Source of the DNA: Acidimicrobiaceae bacterium
GTDB taxonomy: Bacteria > Actinomycetota > Acidimicrobiia > Acidimicrobiales > RAAP-2
DNA: 19,299 bases
Assembly: GCA_003152555.1 (NCBI GenBank)
Contig: PMAL01000204.1
Span: 6,317-25,615, forward strand
Direction: 5' to 3'
Part shown: positions 7,560 to 15,038 of the stretch, in pieces
Layout: each line of letters starts with the position of its first letter
How positions within the stretch are numbered: position 1 is the stretch's first letter
The notes under the pieces: generated by a model
What the model saw: only the letters and a program-made list of their open reading frames with translations
What the model was told of the DNA's origin: nothing
Databases searched by the model: none
Made by a program: the position numbers and the translations under genes

Positions 7560-9134
7560 TCAGAACTCGAAGGGGGATTCGTTGGCGCTCTCGCTTCGCG
7601 ATCCGAGCGTGCGCGCGGCGATTCCCGCGGCGACGAGCATGCCCACGCCCGCAATGACGAGTGACTGTTCCAAACCGGTGCGGAAGGCGCCGTAGGCGGC
7701 CTCGACGACGTGGTTCTCGATCGCGTTACCAGTGCCGTGACCGGTGCCGACCCCACTCGGGACCGTCCCCGTCTCGACCGCGTTGATGATGATGGAGATG
7801 AAATTAGTAGGGATCTTCAATGCCCGAAGACGGTGGGTCAAGTCGCCGTTCAGGTGCGCGTTCACGAGCGCGCCCAGCACTGCGACGCCGAACACGGCAC
7901 CGAGCTCGCGGCTGGTGTTGGTGGCCGACGCCGCCATGCCCGAGTGTTCGGGGGGCACCTCGCTGAGGGCGACCGACGTCATCGGCACCACGCTCGATCC
8001 AAAGCCGTAGCCCGCCAACGCCAACGTCGCCATCAGCCACAACGACGGATGGTTCGAGAGCAGCAACAGCGCGGACAACAGCACACCGGCACCGGCGAGC
8101 ACGCACCCCTCGGCCATGGTGCCGCGGGGACCCAGCCGCGCCACCCGACGACCCGCGATGATGGCGGCGGCGATCATCGCGGCCGCCATGGGCACGAACT
8201 CAAGGGCGATGCGGTCGGGCGCGTAGCCAATCACCGCCGTGAGGTAGAGCGCCGTGAAGAAGAAGATGGAGAAGATGGAGAAGTACAAGATGAAGGCCAC
8301 GACCATCGCGCCGCTGAAGCGCGGCGACCGGAAGTACTCGAGATCGAGCAGTGGCGATGTGCTCGCCCGTTCGATCCGCACGAAGCCGACGAGGGCGACC
8401 ACGCCGACGAGGAAGAGCCCGATAACAATGGAGTTTCGATAGCCGTCGGTCTCGCCCAGGATCACCGCGAAGGTCATCGCCCCGAGCCCCACCGACCCGG
8501 CGAGAAAGCCCGGCACGTCGAGACGCGCCGTCTGCGGACTCGACGATTCGGGGACGCTCTTCACCGCGAGCACCACGATGAGTAGCGCCGCGCCGACGTT
8601 GAACCAGAAGACGCCGCGCCAGTCACCGAACGCCACGAGAACGCCGCCGATCACCGGCCCGAAGGCGAGCGCCAGACCCGAGACCGCCGCCCAGGTGCCG
8701 ATGGCCCGAGCTCGAACCCGACGATCGGGAAACATATGACGGATAATGGAAAGGGTCCCCGGCTCCGAGGCGGCGGCGCCGATACCCATCACCACGCGCG
8801 CCCCGATCAAGACGTCGGGATTGGGCGCGAGTGCGCCCAGCAGCGAACCCGCGGCGAAGAGCAACAGCCCCCCGAGCATGACCTTCTTACGACCTAACCG
8901 GTCACCGAGCGTGCCGCCCAGGAGCATGAAGGTCGCGAAGGTCAGTCCGTAGCCATTGACGACCCACTGCAGTTGGGTTACTCCGGCGTGCAGATGCGAC
9001 TGCACATTGCCGAGGGCCACACTGACAATGGTCATGTCCATGAACGTGAGGAACATCACGAGGCAGATTGAGATCATCGCGATGTGTCGCACGAGACGAG
9101 ATCCGAGACTCGACGGCTCCAGACCCTCGGTCAC
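7560..9134 (-). CDS. MFS multidrug exporter, DHA2 (EmrB/QacA-type) family
   Basis: This is a 524-aa inner-membrane proton-coupled exporter with about 14 hydrophobic segments, the DHA2 length and topology. TM1 (about 18-40) contains FMDMTIVSVAL, with the acidic residue typical of the family (usual form LDTTIVNVAL). The loop 2-3 motif A is GDRLGRKKV at 77-85, followed by a Gly-rich RVVMGIGAAA and a GPVIGGVL segment. The GTG at 9134 was chosen because it has a GGCAGGGCAG site and places TM1 normally. The open frame continues to 9425, but that extension would overlap the SHOCT gene in another frame and is hydrophilic and unlike the family. The substrate is unknown. A diverged, broken copy of its C-terminal quarter lies at 11104-11566. 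Confidence 0.9.
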   Translation of the reverse strand: MTEGLEPSSLGSRLVRHIAMISICLVMFLTFMDMTIVSVALGNVQSHLHAGVTQLQWVVNGYGLTFATFMLLGGTLGDRLGRKKVMLGGLLLFAAGSLLGALAPNPDVLIGARVVMGIGAAASEPGTLSIIRHMFPDRRVRARAIGTWAAVSGLALAFGPVIGGVLVAFGDWRGVFWFNVGAALLIVVLAVKSVPESSSPQTARLDVPGFLAGSVGLGAMTFAVILGETDGYRNSIVIGLFLVGVVALVGFVRIERASTSPLLDLEYFRSPRFSGAMVVAFILYFSIFSIFFFTALYLTAVIGYAPDRIALEFVPMAAAMIAAAIIAGRRVARLGPRGTMAEGCVLAGAGVLLSALLLLSNHPSLWLMATLALAGYGFGSSVVPMTSVALSEVPPEHSGMAASATNTSRELGAVFGVAVLGALVNAHLNGDLTHRLRALKIPTNFISIIINAVETGTVPSGVGTGHGTGNAIENHVVEAAYGAFRTGLEQSLVIAGVGMLVAAGIAARTLGSRSESANESPFEF

Positions 9135-9267
9135 AGCGCTGCCCTGCCCGTTCGGCGACGTCGCACCTCGCGCCCGACGCGGTGATGAGTGACGACTTGA
9201 TACCCGTGCGATCCAGGCCGAACTGAACTCACGACCTCCACCGACGATGAACGCGAAGCGTCCAACG

Positions 9268-9585
9268 TCACCGTAAGTGCTCTTGAAGAACTTCACGACG
9301 ACGCTGAAACTCGTCCTCGTCGATCTTCCCGCTCGCGAAACGCAGCTCAAGTAATCCCAGCGGATCACTACGAACGTCGAATCGCCCATCAACCCTGGCG
9401 CCACAACACTCGCCATGACAGCCACAGCCGTGACCGCTACGCTCGCCCGACTTCTCGTCGCCGTGCGAACGATGACGATGGCGCACTGTCACACCGAGCG
9501 CGATCGCCGTCACTACGAGCGCCATGAACCGAGCGACCGCGACCGATCCGGTGACCTTGCCATCTTCGAGCTTCGTGCAGCCCAT
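9268..9585 (-). CDS. Small SHOCT-domain membrane protein with Cys/His cluster
   Basis: This 105-aa protein starts at an ATG with a strong GGGAGGTG ribosome site. One membrane segment is predicted at about 13-33. A short polar region follows with a dense Cys/His patch (HGCGCHGECCG, 52-62; further His at 36, 38 and 41). It ends in a SHOCT domain at about 75-104 (DPLGLLELRFASGKIDEDEF). SHOCT modules are short C-terminal helical hairpins thought to mediate oligomerisation. The Cys/His patch is not part of the SHOCT domain and could bind a metal or a redox cofactor, which is inference. A DosR-like box sits 64 nt upstream. The MFS gene follows on the same strand 133 nt later and could be co-transcribed. 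Confidence 0.75.
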   Translation of the reverse strand: MGCTKLEDGKVTGSVAVARFMALVVTAIALGVTVRHRHRSHGDEKSGERSGHGCGCHGECCGARVDGRFDVRSDPLGLLELRFASGKIDEDEFQRRREVLQEHLR

Positions 9586-9620
9586 GACCCACCTCCCTTG
9601 AGGTGTCTACACCTACTTAA

Positions 9621-9661
9621 AGTATCGATGCTGGAATCGGCTTCCATAAGGGTCGAAAGTC
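9621..9661 (-). promoter_or_regulatory. DosR-like box and -10 element upstream of the SHOCT gene
   Basis: The minus strand carries GACTTTCGACCC at 9650-9661 and GATACT at 9621-9626, 23 nt downstream. The core is identical in form (GACTWTNGACCC) to the boxes before the glycosyltransferase, DUF3040 and nitroreductase genes. Match to the 14-bp mycobacterial core is 10/14. The predicted transcript start near 9614 gives a short leader of about 29 nt. The rest of 9586-9846 shows no gene. Confidence 0.42.
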
Positions 9662-9846
9662 ATCATCCTCTGGAGACCACCACCGAAGGGCGTTAGCGAT
9701 GGCGCGACGAGAGCCAGCGCAGGGGCGCCAGGGGCATTCATCCACCGCGACGAAGGATCGCGAATAACGATGCACGCGAGTCCGAGTGCTCCTCCCCTTT
9801 ACGAGAGAAGCAAGGTGGCTCCTTCGACCGCGTGACGGCGAACGCG

Positions 9847-10152
9847 TCAATCGGCCTCGGGCTCATGTTTGGAACCCGAGGCTCGCACGAGAAACCTGAC
9901 GTTGCGTTCGATCACGAACATGCAGGCCCCCATCACGGCGACACCTACCAAACCCAGCCAGAGTGACACAGTGAAGTAGGCGACCAAGATGATCGTGCCA
10001 ACCAGGTAGCCCGTCGCGCCCCAAAGAGTTCGTTGCTTCCACAAGGACGCGTTGCCGGCCGCCCACATGGCCTCGACCAAACGAGGGTCCTGTTCGAAGA
10101 GGGAGTACTCGAGTTCGGTGAGGACCTTCTGCTCGTGTTCCGAAAGTGGCAT
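9847..10152 (-). CDS. DUF3040 family small membrane protein
   Basis: This 101-aa protein begins MPLSEHEQKVLTELEYSLFE, the characteristic N-terminal helix of the actinobacterial DUF3040 family, with QDPRL after it. Two membrane segments follow at about 43-62 and 64-81, then a short basic tail. The family has no established function; members are small membrane proteins of actinobacteria. The start is supported by GGAGGAGG immediately upstream. It is transcribed away from the CsbD-like gene, and a DosR-like box lies 100 nt upstream of its ATG. The 261-bp gap to the SHOCT gene contains a separate promoter, so the two are probably independent units of one regulon. Confidence 0.8.
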   Translation of the reverse strand: MPLSEHEQKVLTELEYSLFEQDPRLVEAMWAAGNASLWKQRTLWGATGYLVGTIILVAYFTVSLWLGLVGVAVMGACMFVIERNVRFLVRASGSKHEPEAD

Positions 10153-10223
10153 GGCCTCCTCCTGTCCTCCGTCGACGCCCGGTCCACCACCTGCTCCCCA
10201 GACGTCGTCAGCTCTTGCCCGCT

Positions 10224-10264
10224 ACCGTACCTCCCGGCGCGAGCAGGGTTGAGGGTCAAAAGTC
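10224..10264 (-). promoter_or_regulatory. DosR-like box and -10 element upstream of the DUF3040 gene
   Basis: The minus strand reads GACTTTTGACCC at 10253-10264, with TACGGT (TANNNT form) at 10224-10229, 23 nt downstream. The predicted leader is about 65 nt. It shares the 404-bp divergent gap 10153-10556 with the box serving the CsbD-like gene; no gene is seen in that gap. Confidence 0.42.
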
Positions 10265-10412
10265 AGTTGTTCACGCCCTTCGCGAACCTGGTGCAGGGCC
10301 GCGACGTCACGAACGACTCCGCAACGCCGTGCTCGGGCGTGACGTGCATGACGCCACAATGGAGATTTCATCCGTGGTCAATGACGGCACCGGTGACTGC
10401 GTGCAAGACGAA

Positions 10413-10455
10413 AGGACCTTTGGCACTGTGGGCGTTGAAGGTCTCCTCCTAACTT
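10413..10455 (+). promoter_or_regulatory. Weaker DosR-like box and -10 element upstream of the CsbD-like gene
   Basis: AGGACCTTTGGCAC at 10413-10426 is related to the DosR core (9/14 to GGGACTWWAGTCCC) but not to the exact GACTWTNGACCC form. TAACTT at 10450-10455 lies 23 nt downstream, the same spacing as in the better sites. This would start transcription near 10462, about 95 nt before the CsbD-like ATG. Confidence 0.3.
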
Positions 10456-10556
10456 GAGTGGTGGAAGATGCGGGCGCGGATTTTCGAAGGCTCGTCACGC
10501 ACGGACTTCCGCGATATTCTCGGCGTCCGCCGAGAAACAGGACAAGGAGTGGCGTC

Positions 10557-10775
10557 ATGGCGACAAGGCAAAAGGTCGAAAACAAGGCTCTCGAATTAAA
10601 GGGCAAGGCCGAAGTACTCAAGGGCAAGACCGTGGGAAAAGTGATCCAGGCCAAGGGGCTCGCCGATCAGGTCGAGTCGGACCTCAAGAGTGCGCGCGAG
10701 GATCTGAAGAACGCCGGTAAGGACCTGAAGAAAGCTGGCCAGCGTATCAAGAAAGTGACAAAGAAGGGCAAGTAG
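10557..10775 (+). CDS. CsbD-like stress protein
   Basis: This is a 72-aa, very Lys-rich, soluble helical protein. The repeated K-G-K-A-E/L-K-G-K pattern near the N-terminus (ELKGKAEVLKGK, 13-24) and the KSAREDLKNAGKDLKKAG heptad-like stretch at 44-61 resemble the CsbD family, small general-stress proteins of unknown mechanism. The highly basic tail (KKVTKKGK) is stronger than in typical CsbD and would also fit a nucleic-acid-binding or LEA-like protein. The ATG at 10557 is chosen because AAGGAG stands 7 nt before it; the frame opens earlier at 10458 but without a comparable site. A DosR-like element lies upstream. Confidence 0.65.
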   Translation: MATRQKVENKALELKGKAEVLKGKTVGKVIQAKGLADQVESDLKSAREDLKNAGKDLKKAGQRIKKVTKKGK

Positions 10776-10860
10776 GCCCAGACACGATCTTTGCGGCTGC
10801 AGGGCTACGTTCTGTGGTGATGTAACTCGTAATTTCCCCGTGTCGCTCTGAAAGGACGCC

Positions 10861-11217
10861 ATGAACACCGAGATTTCGGCGGCCATTAGAACGTGCACCG
10901 ACGATTGCCCGCGCACCGTGAAGAAATTGTGGCTCGGTGTGGAAAAGAGTCCAGTATCGTCAAGTATCGCAACTTCGAAATGCATTCGCGATTGTGTTGT
11001 CGTTTCCTCCCACCCCCTGCAATACGTGAAATCGCAATTCCTTGGCAACGTTTTTGGCAACGCCCAGGTGTACCTGCGCGCACGACCTGACACCCGCGAA
11101 TTTCAATCCCAATGTTCAGTCCGCCCACGTTCAGCAGCGAACGTGAGCAAGCCAAACGGGGCCGTCATGGCATGCGTCGTCGACCAAAACCAGTCGTCAG
11201 TTAGGCGCGGGGTTTAG
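10861..11217 (+). CDS. Doubtful Cys-containing ORF in a decayed region
   Basis: The ATG has a good AAAGGA site and the first residues look protein-like (MNTEISAAIRTCTDDC), with later Cys pairs spaced CTDDC and CIRDC. These vaguely recall the start of small Cys-rich four-helix (DUF326-type) proteins, but the resemblance is too short to name it. From about residue 80 on, the frame runs through DNA that is clearly the decayed MFS remnant read in another frame, so the C-terminal third is not genuine. It is probably the start of a broken gene. Nothing convincing is present between the CsbD-like stop and this ATG. Confidence 0.2.
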   Translation: MNTEISAAIRTCTDDCPRTVKKLWLGVEKSPVSSSIATSKCIRDCVVVSSHPLQYVKSQFLGNVFGNAQVYLRARPDTREFQSQCSVRPRSAANVSKPNGAVMACVVDQNQSSVRRGV

Positions 11218-11566
11218 TGTGAACGTTCTCGGAACTGTCGTCAACGCGCATTTGACCGGTGATTCCACGCTTCGATTGAAAGCGCTAGATACTCCTAGCA
11301 AGCTCACCTCCATCAACATCAGCGCTGTCGCGACGGGCATCGTACTAAGCAGCGTCAAAGGCGGCGGTTCGATTAAGGATCACGTGATCCAAAGTGAGTG
11401 GGTCCTGTTTCACAGCGGACTCGAGCGGTTGGTGGAAAACGCCAGTGTCGCCATGCCTATCGCCGCAATTGGCGCTCAAACGCTCGACGCGTGCGCAAGA
11501 ATCAAGTTCAACCCTTCGAGCTCTGACTCAAGAGCATCGAGAATGTTAGTCAGTTGCGATGAATGA
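11104..11566 (+). pseudogene. Truncated, frameshifted copy of the DHA2 MFS exporter C-terminus
   Basis: In the frame ending at 11566 the translation runs TSRQLGAGFSVNVLG, then TVVNAHLTGD, then ALDTPSKLTSINI, VATGIVLSS, IKDHVIQSE and FHSGLERLVENASV. These align in order with TSRELGAVFGVAVLG, ALVNAHLNGD, ALKIPTNFISIII, VETGTVPSG, IENHVVEAA and FRTGLEQSLVIAGV in the C-terminus of the intact MFS exporter at 7560-9134. Nucleotide resemblance continues upstream to about 11104 (for example the stretch before GTCATGGCATGC), but in a different frame with a shift near 11172. The first three quarters of the gene are absent. It lies on the opposite strand from the intact gene, about 2 kb away. The left edge is approximate. 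A GTG at 11219 could start a 115-aa peptide, but no transport function is possible. Confidence 0.75.
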
Positions 11567-11598
11567 AGAAGCACGCGCCAACATCTCACCACCCGACG

Positions 11599-11626
11599 TT
11601 TTACACCCAGGCGTTCACATTATCCT
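11599..11626 (+). promoter_or_regulatory. Possible promoter of the ABC-2 exporter operon
   Basis: TTTTAC (11599-11604) and TATCCT (11621-11626) are 16 nt apart. A start near 11633 would suit the GTG at 11669 better than the GTG at 11645. The match is modest. Confidence 0.28.
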
Positions 11627-11668
11627 TGAGGGGTCGCCAATCGGGTGTTCGTGGTGACGAGGACTAAC

Positions 11669-12577
11669 GTGCCGAACATCATTGAAGTCAGCGGCGTTAC
11701 GAAGAAATTCGGCAAGTTCGTAGCGATCAATGACGTGAGTTTCGTGGTGCGTAGGGGCGAGATCTTCGGCCTCCTAGGCGAAAACGGAGCGGGCAAGACC
11801 ACCACCATCGAAATCCTCGAAGGTTTCCAGAAGGCTGACCTTGGCACCGTCCAGGTGCTCGGTATCGATCCACGATTGGGTCGCAGAGCCTGGCGAGATC
11901 GCGTAGGTTTCGTGCTGCAGGAATCGCAGTTCGACCCCATTCACACCGTCAACGAAACGCTCAAGCTCTTCGCTAGCTTCTTCTCGCATCCCCGAGGCGT
12001 GGCCGAGACGCTCGAGCTCGTCGGCTTGACGGAAAAGTCCGACGAGCGATTCGGACGCCTCTCCGGGGGCCAGAAGCGCCGTGTTGACGTGGCGATTGGA
12101 ATAATTGGACGTCCGGACCTACTCTTTCTCGACGAGCCCACGACCGGGTTCGATCCCGTAGCTCGTCACGAATTCTGGACGGTGATTGAAGGCCTGCGAG
12201 ACACCGGTACTTCGATTCTCCTGACGACGCACTACATGGAAGAGGCCCAGCGACTCTGCGATCGTCTGGCCATCATGGCCAAGGGACAAATTATGGCGCA
12301 AGGAACGTCGACGTCCCTCATCAGCGCGCTCGGCGTGACCACCATTCGCTTCGAACAACCAGCCGGAGTTGACCTGTCGACACTTTGTACGATCGCCGGA
12401 GTGGAGTTCCTTCTCCGCGACATCATCGTGTCGGCCTCGGTGGCTATTGACGTGCAGGAGATCCTTCTGCGTCTCTTGACGTGGTCGCAGGCCACCGGAA
12501 ACGCTCTTACGGGGCTCGAGGTAGTCAGACCCACGTTGAACGACGTTTTTCTGGGCGCGACGGAGAGTGACGAATGA
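11669..12577 (+). CDS. ABC-2 type exporter, ATP-binding subunit
   Basis: This 302-aa ATPase energises the membrane partner encoded next. From the GTG at 11669, Walker A GENGAGKT is at 37-44, the Q-loop region VLQESQFDP follows, the signature LSGGQKRR is at 131-138, Walker B LLFLDEP at 151-157 and the switch His of TTHYMEE at 188. A C-terminal domain of about 85 residues after the nucleotide-binding core is typical of DrrA/CcmA-like exporters. The start at 11669 is preferred because GAGG lies 6 nt before it and the protein then begins directly with VPNIIEVSGVTKKFG. A GTG at 11645 in the same frame (310 aa) is the alternative. The stop overlaps the permease ATG by 4 nt. Such pairs export drugs, lipids or polysaccharide; the substrate is unknown. 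Confidence 0.92.
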   Translation: MPNIIEVSGVTKKFGKFVAINDVSFVVRRGEIFGLLGENGAGKTTTIEILEGFQKADLGTVQVLGIDPRLGRRAWRDRVGFVLQESQFDPIHTVNETLKLFASFFSHPRGVAETLELVGLTEKSDERFGRLSGGQKRRVDVAIGIIGRPDLLFLDEPTTGFDPVARHEFWTVIEGLRDTGTSILLTTHYMEEAQRLCDRLAIMAKGQIMAQGTSTSLISALGVTTIRFEQPAGVDLSTLCTIAGVEFLLRDIIVSASVAIDVQEILLRLLTWSQATGNALTGLEVVRPTLNDVFLGATESDE

Positions 12578-13353
12578 GATTCATTCGATTGTCTCTCGCC
12601 CAGACCGTCTACCATCTGCGCGCCTATTTGCGCAGCGCGCGAACCGTCGTCCTCGGCCTCGTGATGCCGGTTGGTTTGCTGGTCGTCCTCAGCTGGGTCT
12701 TCGCCAACCAGGGAGAGATGACCGGCATCGCGGGCAGCCAAATCAGCGCCATAGCGTTCTACGCCGGCAGTTTAACGGCGTGCGGGCTCATGCTCGGAAC
12801 CTTCACCGGCGTCATGGTTGCCACGGTGAGCGCCCGCGAGGCCGGCTGGCTGAAGCGATTCCGCGGCTCGCCGATGCCCCCCGGGTCCTATCTCGCGGGC
12901 CAGGTGCTCTTCAATGTTTTGGTCGCGCTGCTGCTCACCGCAGTCATGATTGCCGTCGCGTCCCTGGCCTACGGTCTGCCTCTTCGATTGGTCCCCGTTC
13001 TGGCGGTACTGTGCTACGCGCTGCTCGGCGTTTTCTCCTTCACGGCCATCGCCCTTGCGCTGACCAGAGTGATTACGACGCCCGAGATGGCTTCCTCACT
13101 TGGTCCCTTCGCCACCATCATTCTCGCCTTTATGAGCGGCGTCTTCTTCCCACCCAATCTCATGCCGCACTGGCTCGTCGCTTTTTCGAACTACTTGCCG
13201 CTGGAGCCTCTCGCCCAGTCCATGCAAACCGCCCTCGCGCTGCACAGGGGCACCGGATTCGACCTTCGAACCTTCGTGGTCTTGGGTATCTGGATCGTGG
13301 TCAGTTTCGCCGTCGCCCACCGAACTTTCACGTGGCAACCCTTAAAGCGTTAG
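12574..13353 (+). CDS. ABC-2 type exporter, membrane subunit
   Basis: This 259-aa integral membrane protein has about six hydrophobic segments, the standard ABC-2 permease topology. The first is at about 27-45 (TVVLGLVMPVGLLVVLSWVF). A conserved-looking cytoplasmic stretch, EAGWLKRFRGSPMPP, lies after the second segment; this is the coupling region of the family (consensus form E-x-G-x-L-K-R-L-R-x-T-P). The segment GVFFPPNLMPHWL near the last segments also matches the family. It is translationally coupled to the ATPase (ATGA) and forms an exporter with it, probably as a 2+2 complex. Two hairpins follow the stop. Confidence 0.9.
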   Translation: MRFIRLSLAQTVYHLRAYLRSARTVVLGLVMPVGLLVVLSWVFANQGEMTGIAGSQISAIAFYAGSLTACGLMLGTFTGVMVATVSAREAGWLKRFRGSPMPPGSYLAGQVLFNVLVALLLTAVMIAVASLAYGLPLRLVPVLAVLCYALLGVFSFTAIALALTRVITTPEMASSLGPFATIILAFMSGVFFPPNLMPHWLVAFSNYLPLEPLAQSMQTALALHRGTGFDLRTFVVLGIWIVVSFAVAHRTFTWQPLKR

Positions 13354-13398
13354 CGGACCCTTCTGAATCTGCGGCGGTCTGGCTTGTGAGACCATGCG

Positions 13399-13414
13399 GC
13401 GACGCGAGCGTCGC
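13399..13414 (+). terminator. Hairpin after the ABC-2 operon
   Basis: GCGACG, loop CGAG and CGTCGC form a perfect 6-bp GC-rich stem 46 nt after the permease stop, followed by TCCCTTGTCG, only weakly T-rich. Another stem (GGTCT/AGACC, about 13376-13393) precedes it. The position suits a terminator. Confidence 0.4.
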
Positions 13415-13467
13415 TCCCTTGTCGTGCGACTCGTGCTGACAACGATGAGAAGAGTTGGAAGCAATAG

Positions 13468-13677
13468 GTGGCCATGATTGCGGCGGTCATCATGATTGCG
13501 GTTGTCAACATTTTGGTGTTGAAACGGTGGGACGCCCAGAACGCCCCGTTCGAGAAGCGCAATCGGACCCGCGTGTCGTCAGAGATTCGCGAGTTGAAGC
13601 GGCGGACCGGCCACGATTGTTCCCGCGAAGAATGCGTGGTCGCGCCACGTTCCTTCTTCGCGGTTACAGAAAACTAA
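13468..13677 (+). CDS. Possible small single-pass membrane protein
   Basis: From the GTG at 13468 (GGAAG 6 nt before) the 69-aa product has one N-terminal membrane segment (MIAAVIMIAVVNILVLKRW). A charged cytoplasmic-type region follows (FEKRNRTRVSSEIRELKRR), then a tail with a C-x4-C pair. ATG 13474 is an alternative start. I recognise no family. Support is the hydrophobic-then-charged layout and the ribosome site. Against it, the membrane segment is built on an 18-bp tandem duplication, and the last 18 codons are covered by a long hairpin. It stands between two ABC exporter operons with no coupled partner. Confidence 0.42.
   Translation: MAMIAAVIMIAVVNILVLKRWDAQNAPFEKRNRTRVSSEIRELKRRTGHDCSREECVVAPRSFFAVTEN
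13473..13508 (+). repeat. Tandem 18-bp direct repeat
   Basis: Two adjacent 18-bp units, both beginning CATGATTGCGG, agree at 15 of 18 positions. In the small ORF they encode two successive hydrophobic hexapeptides (MIAAVI and MIAVVN), so the membrane segment may have grown by duplication. Confidence 0.6.
13624..13662. other. Long two-part hairpin at the 3' end of the small membrane ORF
   Basis: Outer arms CGCGAAGAA (13624-13632) and TTCTTCGCG (13654-13662) are perfectly complementary over 9 bp. Inside them CGTGG (13635-13639) and CCACG (13645-13649) form a second stem around the loop TCGCG. The tail after it (GTTACAGAAAAC) has no T-run on the plus strand. It could be a rho-independent-like terminator without a U-tract, an RNA-processing site or an operator. 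13678-13823 shows no gene. Confidence 0.5.
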
Positions 13678-13823
13678 TCTCGGTTGCGCCGTGGAGAGTA
13701 CCCCGGGGCCACAACATTCTTGGTGCATCCATATCATTGCGCGGACGGTTCGAGATCACCGGCACACGCTCGACGAACTTCCAGGGCTAGCTTGATTCAG
13801 TGGCCGTCGTCGGCCCAGGACCA

Positions 13824-15038
13824 TCACCTCAAGACAGCGTCCAGTAATCGCACCCGCACGGCCCGCCAGGCCGGCACCAGCGCGCCGATCACCGCGACCG
13901 CAAGCAGGATGATGGCGTCGCTGCGCAGCTCGCTCGACGAGACGCTGAGCGTCACCGGGCCAATCGGGAACTGGAAGGGATGGCGACGCGCCAGAGGGAT
14001 CGCCCCGCCGAAGAAGAGAGCCGCCCCGAAGAGGATGCCGAGGACCGCAAACACGACGGCCTTGAGGAGGTAGTTCACCGTGATCGCCAGGCCGCTGATT
14101 CCTATGGCCCGTTCTATCCCGATGGTTCGTCGCTTGTTGACGAGATCCACGTAGGTCACGATGAACACGGCGATCGCGGCCACGATGAGCGATACGGCAT
14201 TGAGGACCGACTTGATGGTGTTAAAGGAGCCGGTGATGTCCTTCACGCTCGATGACAGGGTCTCCCACGACTGATACGTGACGTGACGGTCTTCGCTACG
14301 CAGCTGGCCGATCACTGCCTTCTCGTCGCCAATCTGCTTGGTTCTCGCGTAGATCGCCGACACGCGTCCTCGCAGCGAAGGGACCACACGGTCGGCGGTC
14401 GCGGTGGTGATGAAGGCACTGGTGTTGGCCTCCGAGAGATCAGTCTCGTAGATTCCCTTCACCGTAAAGAGGTGGGTTCGGCCCCCGGAAAGGATTACGC
14501 TCACTCGATCGCCGACGCGCACGCCCTGGAGCGACGATCCGTACGTGGATACGTGGTTCATCCCGGCACCGGCAACTCCAATGCCGAGCACGATTTCGTC
14601 ATTGGCGCCCGGATCGAGGAACGACCCCTCGATCATCGTCTTGGGCGTCATGAACGTTCTTGCGTAGGACGCGGGATCGACCGCGAGCACGGGCCAAGAA
14701 TTGGTGTGGCTCCCAAAGCTGATCTGGCTCCCGGCAAGCGAAGTGGCGGTCGCGGCCGTCACGCCGTGCGTGGCCCGCACTCGGCTGATCAGACCCGCGC
14801 CGTCCGGAATGGTCAGGTCGGAGTGGGAAGGTGTGATCGCAATACTGGCGGTCACGTACTCACGCAGCTCGAGCTGAATCTCGTTGGTCGCACCTTGGAT
14901 AAGGGACGGAACGAACATCAACTCGGCGTAGATGACGGCCATCATCGCCACCGTGAGGATGGTTATTCCGCGATTGCCACGAGTAATCGCGCGTCGGCTG
15001 AGAAACGTCGCCACCCGCATCGACGAGCGTGCGGCCAT
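13824..15038 (-). CDS. FtsX/MacB-type ABC transporter permease
   Basis: This 404-aa protein has the FtsX-like layout. One N-terminal membrane segment is at about 25-45. A large extracytoplasmic MacB-PCD-like domain spans about 48-270. Three closing membrane segments are at about 278-300, 322-348 and 376-395. The cytoplasmic KRRTIGIERAIGISG between the second and third segments is the coupling motif of the family (form R-x-x-E-I-G-I-x-R-A-I-G). Such permeases do not usually move small solutes through a channel; they transmit ATPase strokes to the outside, in lipoprotein release, peptide export or antibiotic efflux. The ATG overlaps the upstream ATPase stop by 1 nt (TGATG), so the two are coupled. 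Confidence 0.87.
   Translation of the reverse strand: MAARSSMRVATFLSRRAITRGNRGITILTVAMMAVIYAELMFVPSLIQGATNEIQLELREYVTASIAITPSHSDLTIPDGAGLISRVRATHGVTAATATSLAGSQISFGSHTNSWPVLAVDPASYARTFMTPKTMIEGSFLDPGANDEIVLGIGVAGAGMNHVSTYGSSLQGVRVGDRVSVILSGGRTHLFTVKGIYETDLSEANTSAFITTATADRVVPSLRGRVSAIYARTKQIGDEKAVIGQLRSEDRHVTYQSWETLSSSVKDITGSFNTIKSVLNAVSLIVAAIAVFIVTYVDLVNKRRTIGIERAIGISGLAITVNYLLKAVVFAVLGILFGAALFFGGAIPLARRHPFQFPIGPVTLSVSSSELRSDAIILLAVAVIGALVPAWRAVRVRLLDAVLR

Noticed and set aside
7710..8585. Long plus-strand open frame opposite the MFS exporter
   Set aside because: It is the antisense shadow of a high-GC gene: composition is dominated by Arg, His, Asp and Glu with no family resemblance.
9194..9205. 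GACTTGATACCC upstream of the MFS start as a further DosR-like box
   Set aside because: It matches 10 of 12 core positions but lies on the strand opposite to the MFS gene and has no TANNNT element at the expected spacing.
9135..9425. N-terminal extension of the MFS exporter up to 9425
   Set aside because: The extension is hydrophilic, unlike DHA2 N-termini, and overlaps the SHOCT gene, which has a strong ribosome site and a recognisable domain.
10458..10556. Extended 105-aa version of the CsbD-like protein starting at 10458
   Set aside because: The extra N-terminus does not resemble the family, whereas the ATG at 10557 has an AAGGAG site and gives a normal CsbD length.
11628..11645. GAGGGGTCGCCAATCGGG before the ABC-2 ATPase as a DosR-like box
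   Set aside because: Only the GGGTC half is present; the other half does not match, and it overlaps the translation start region.
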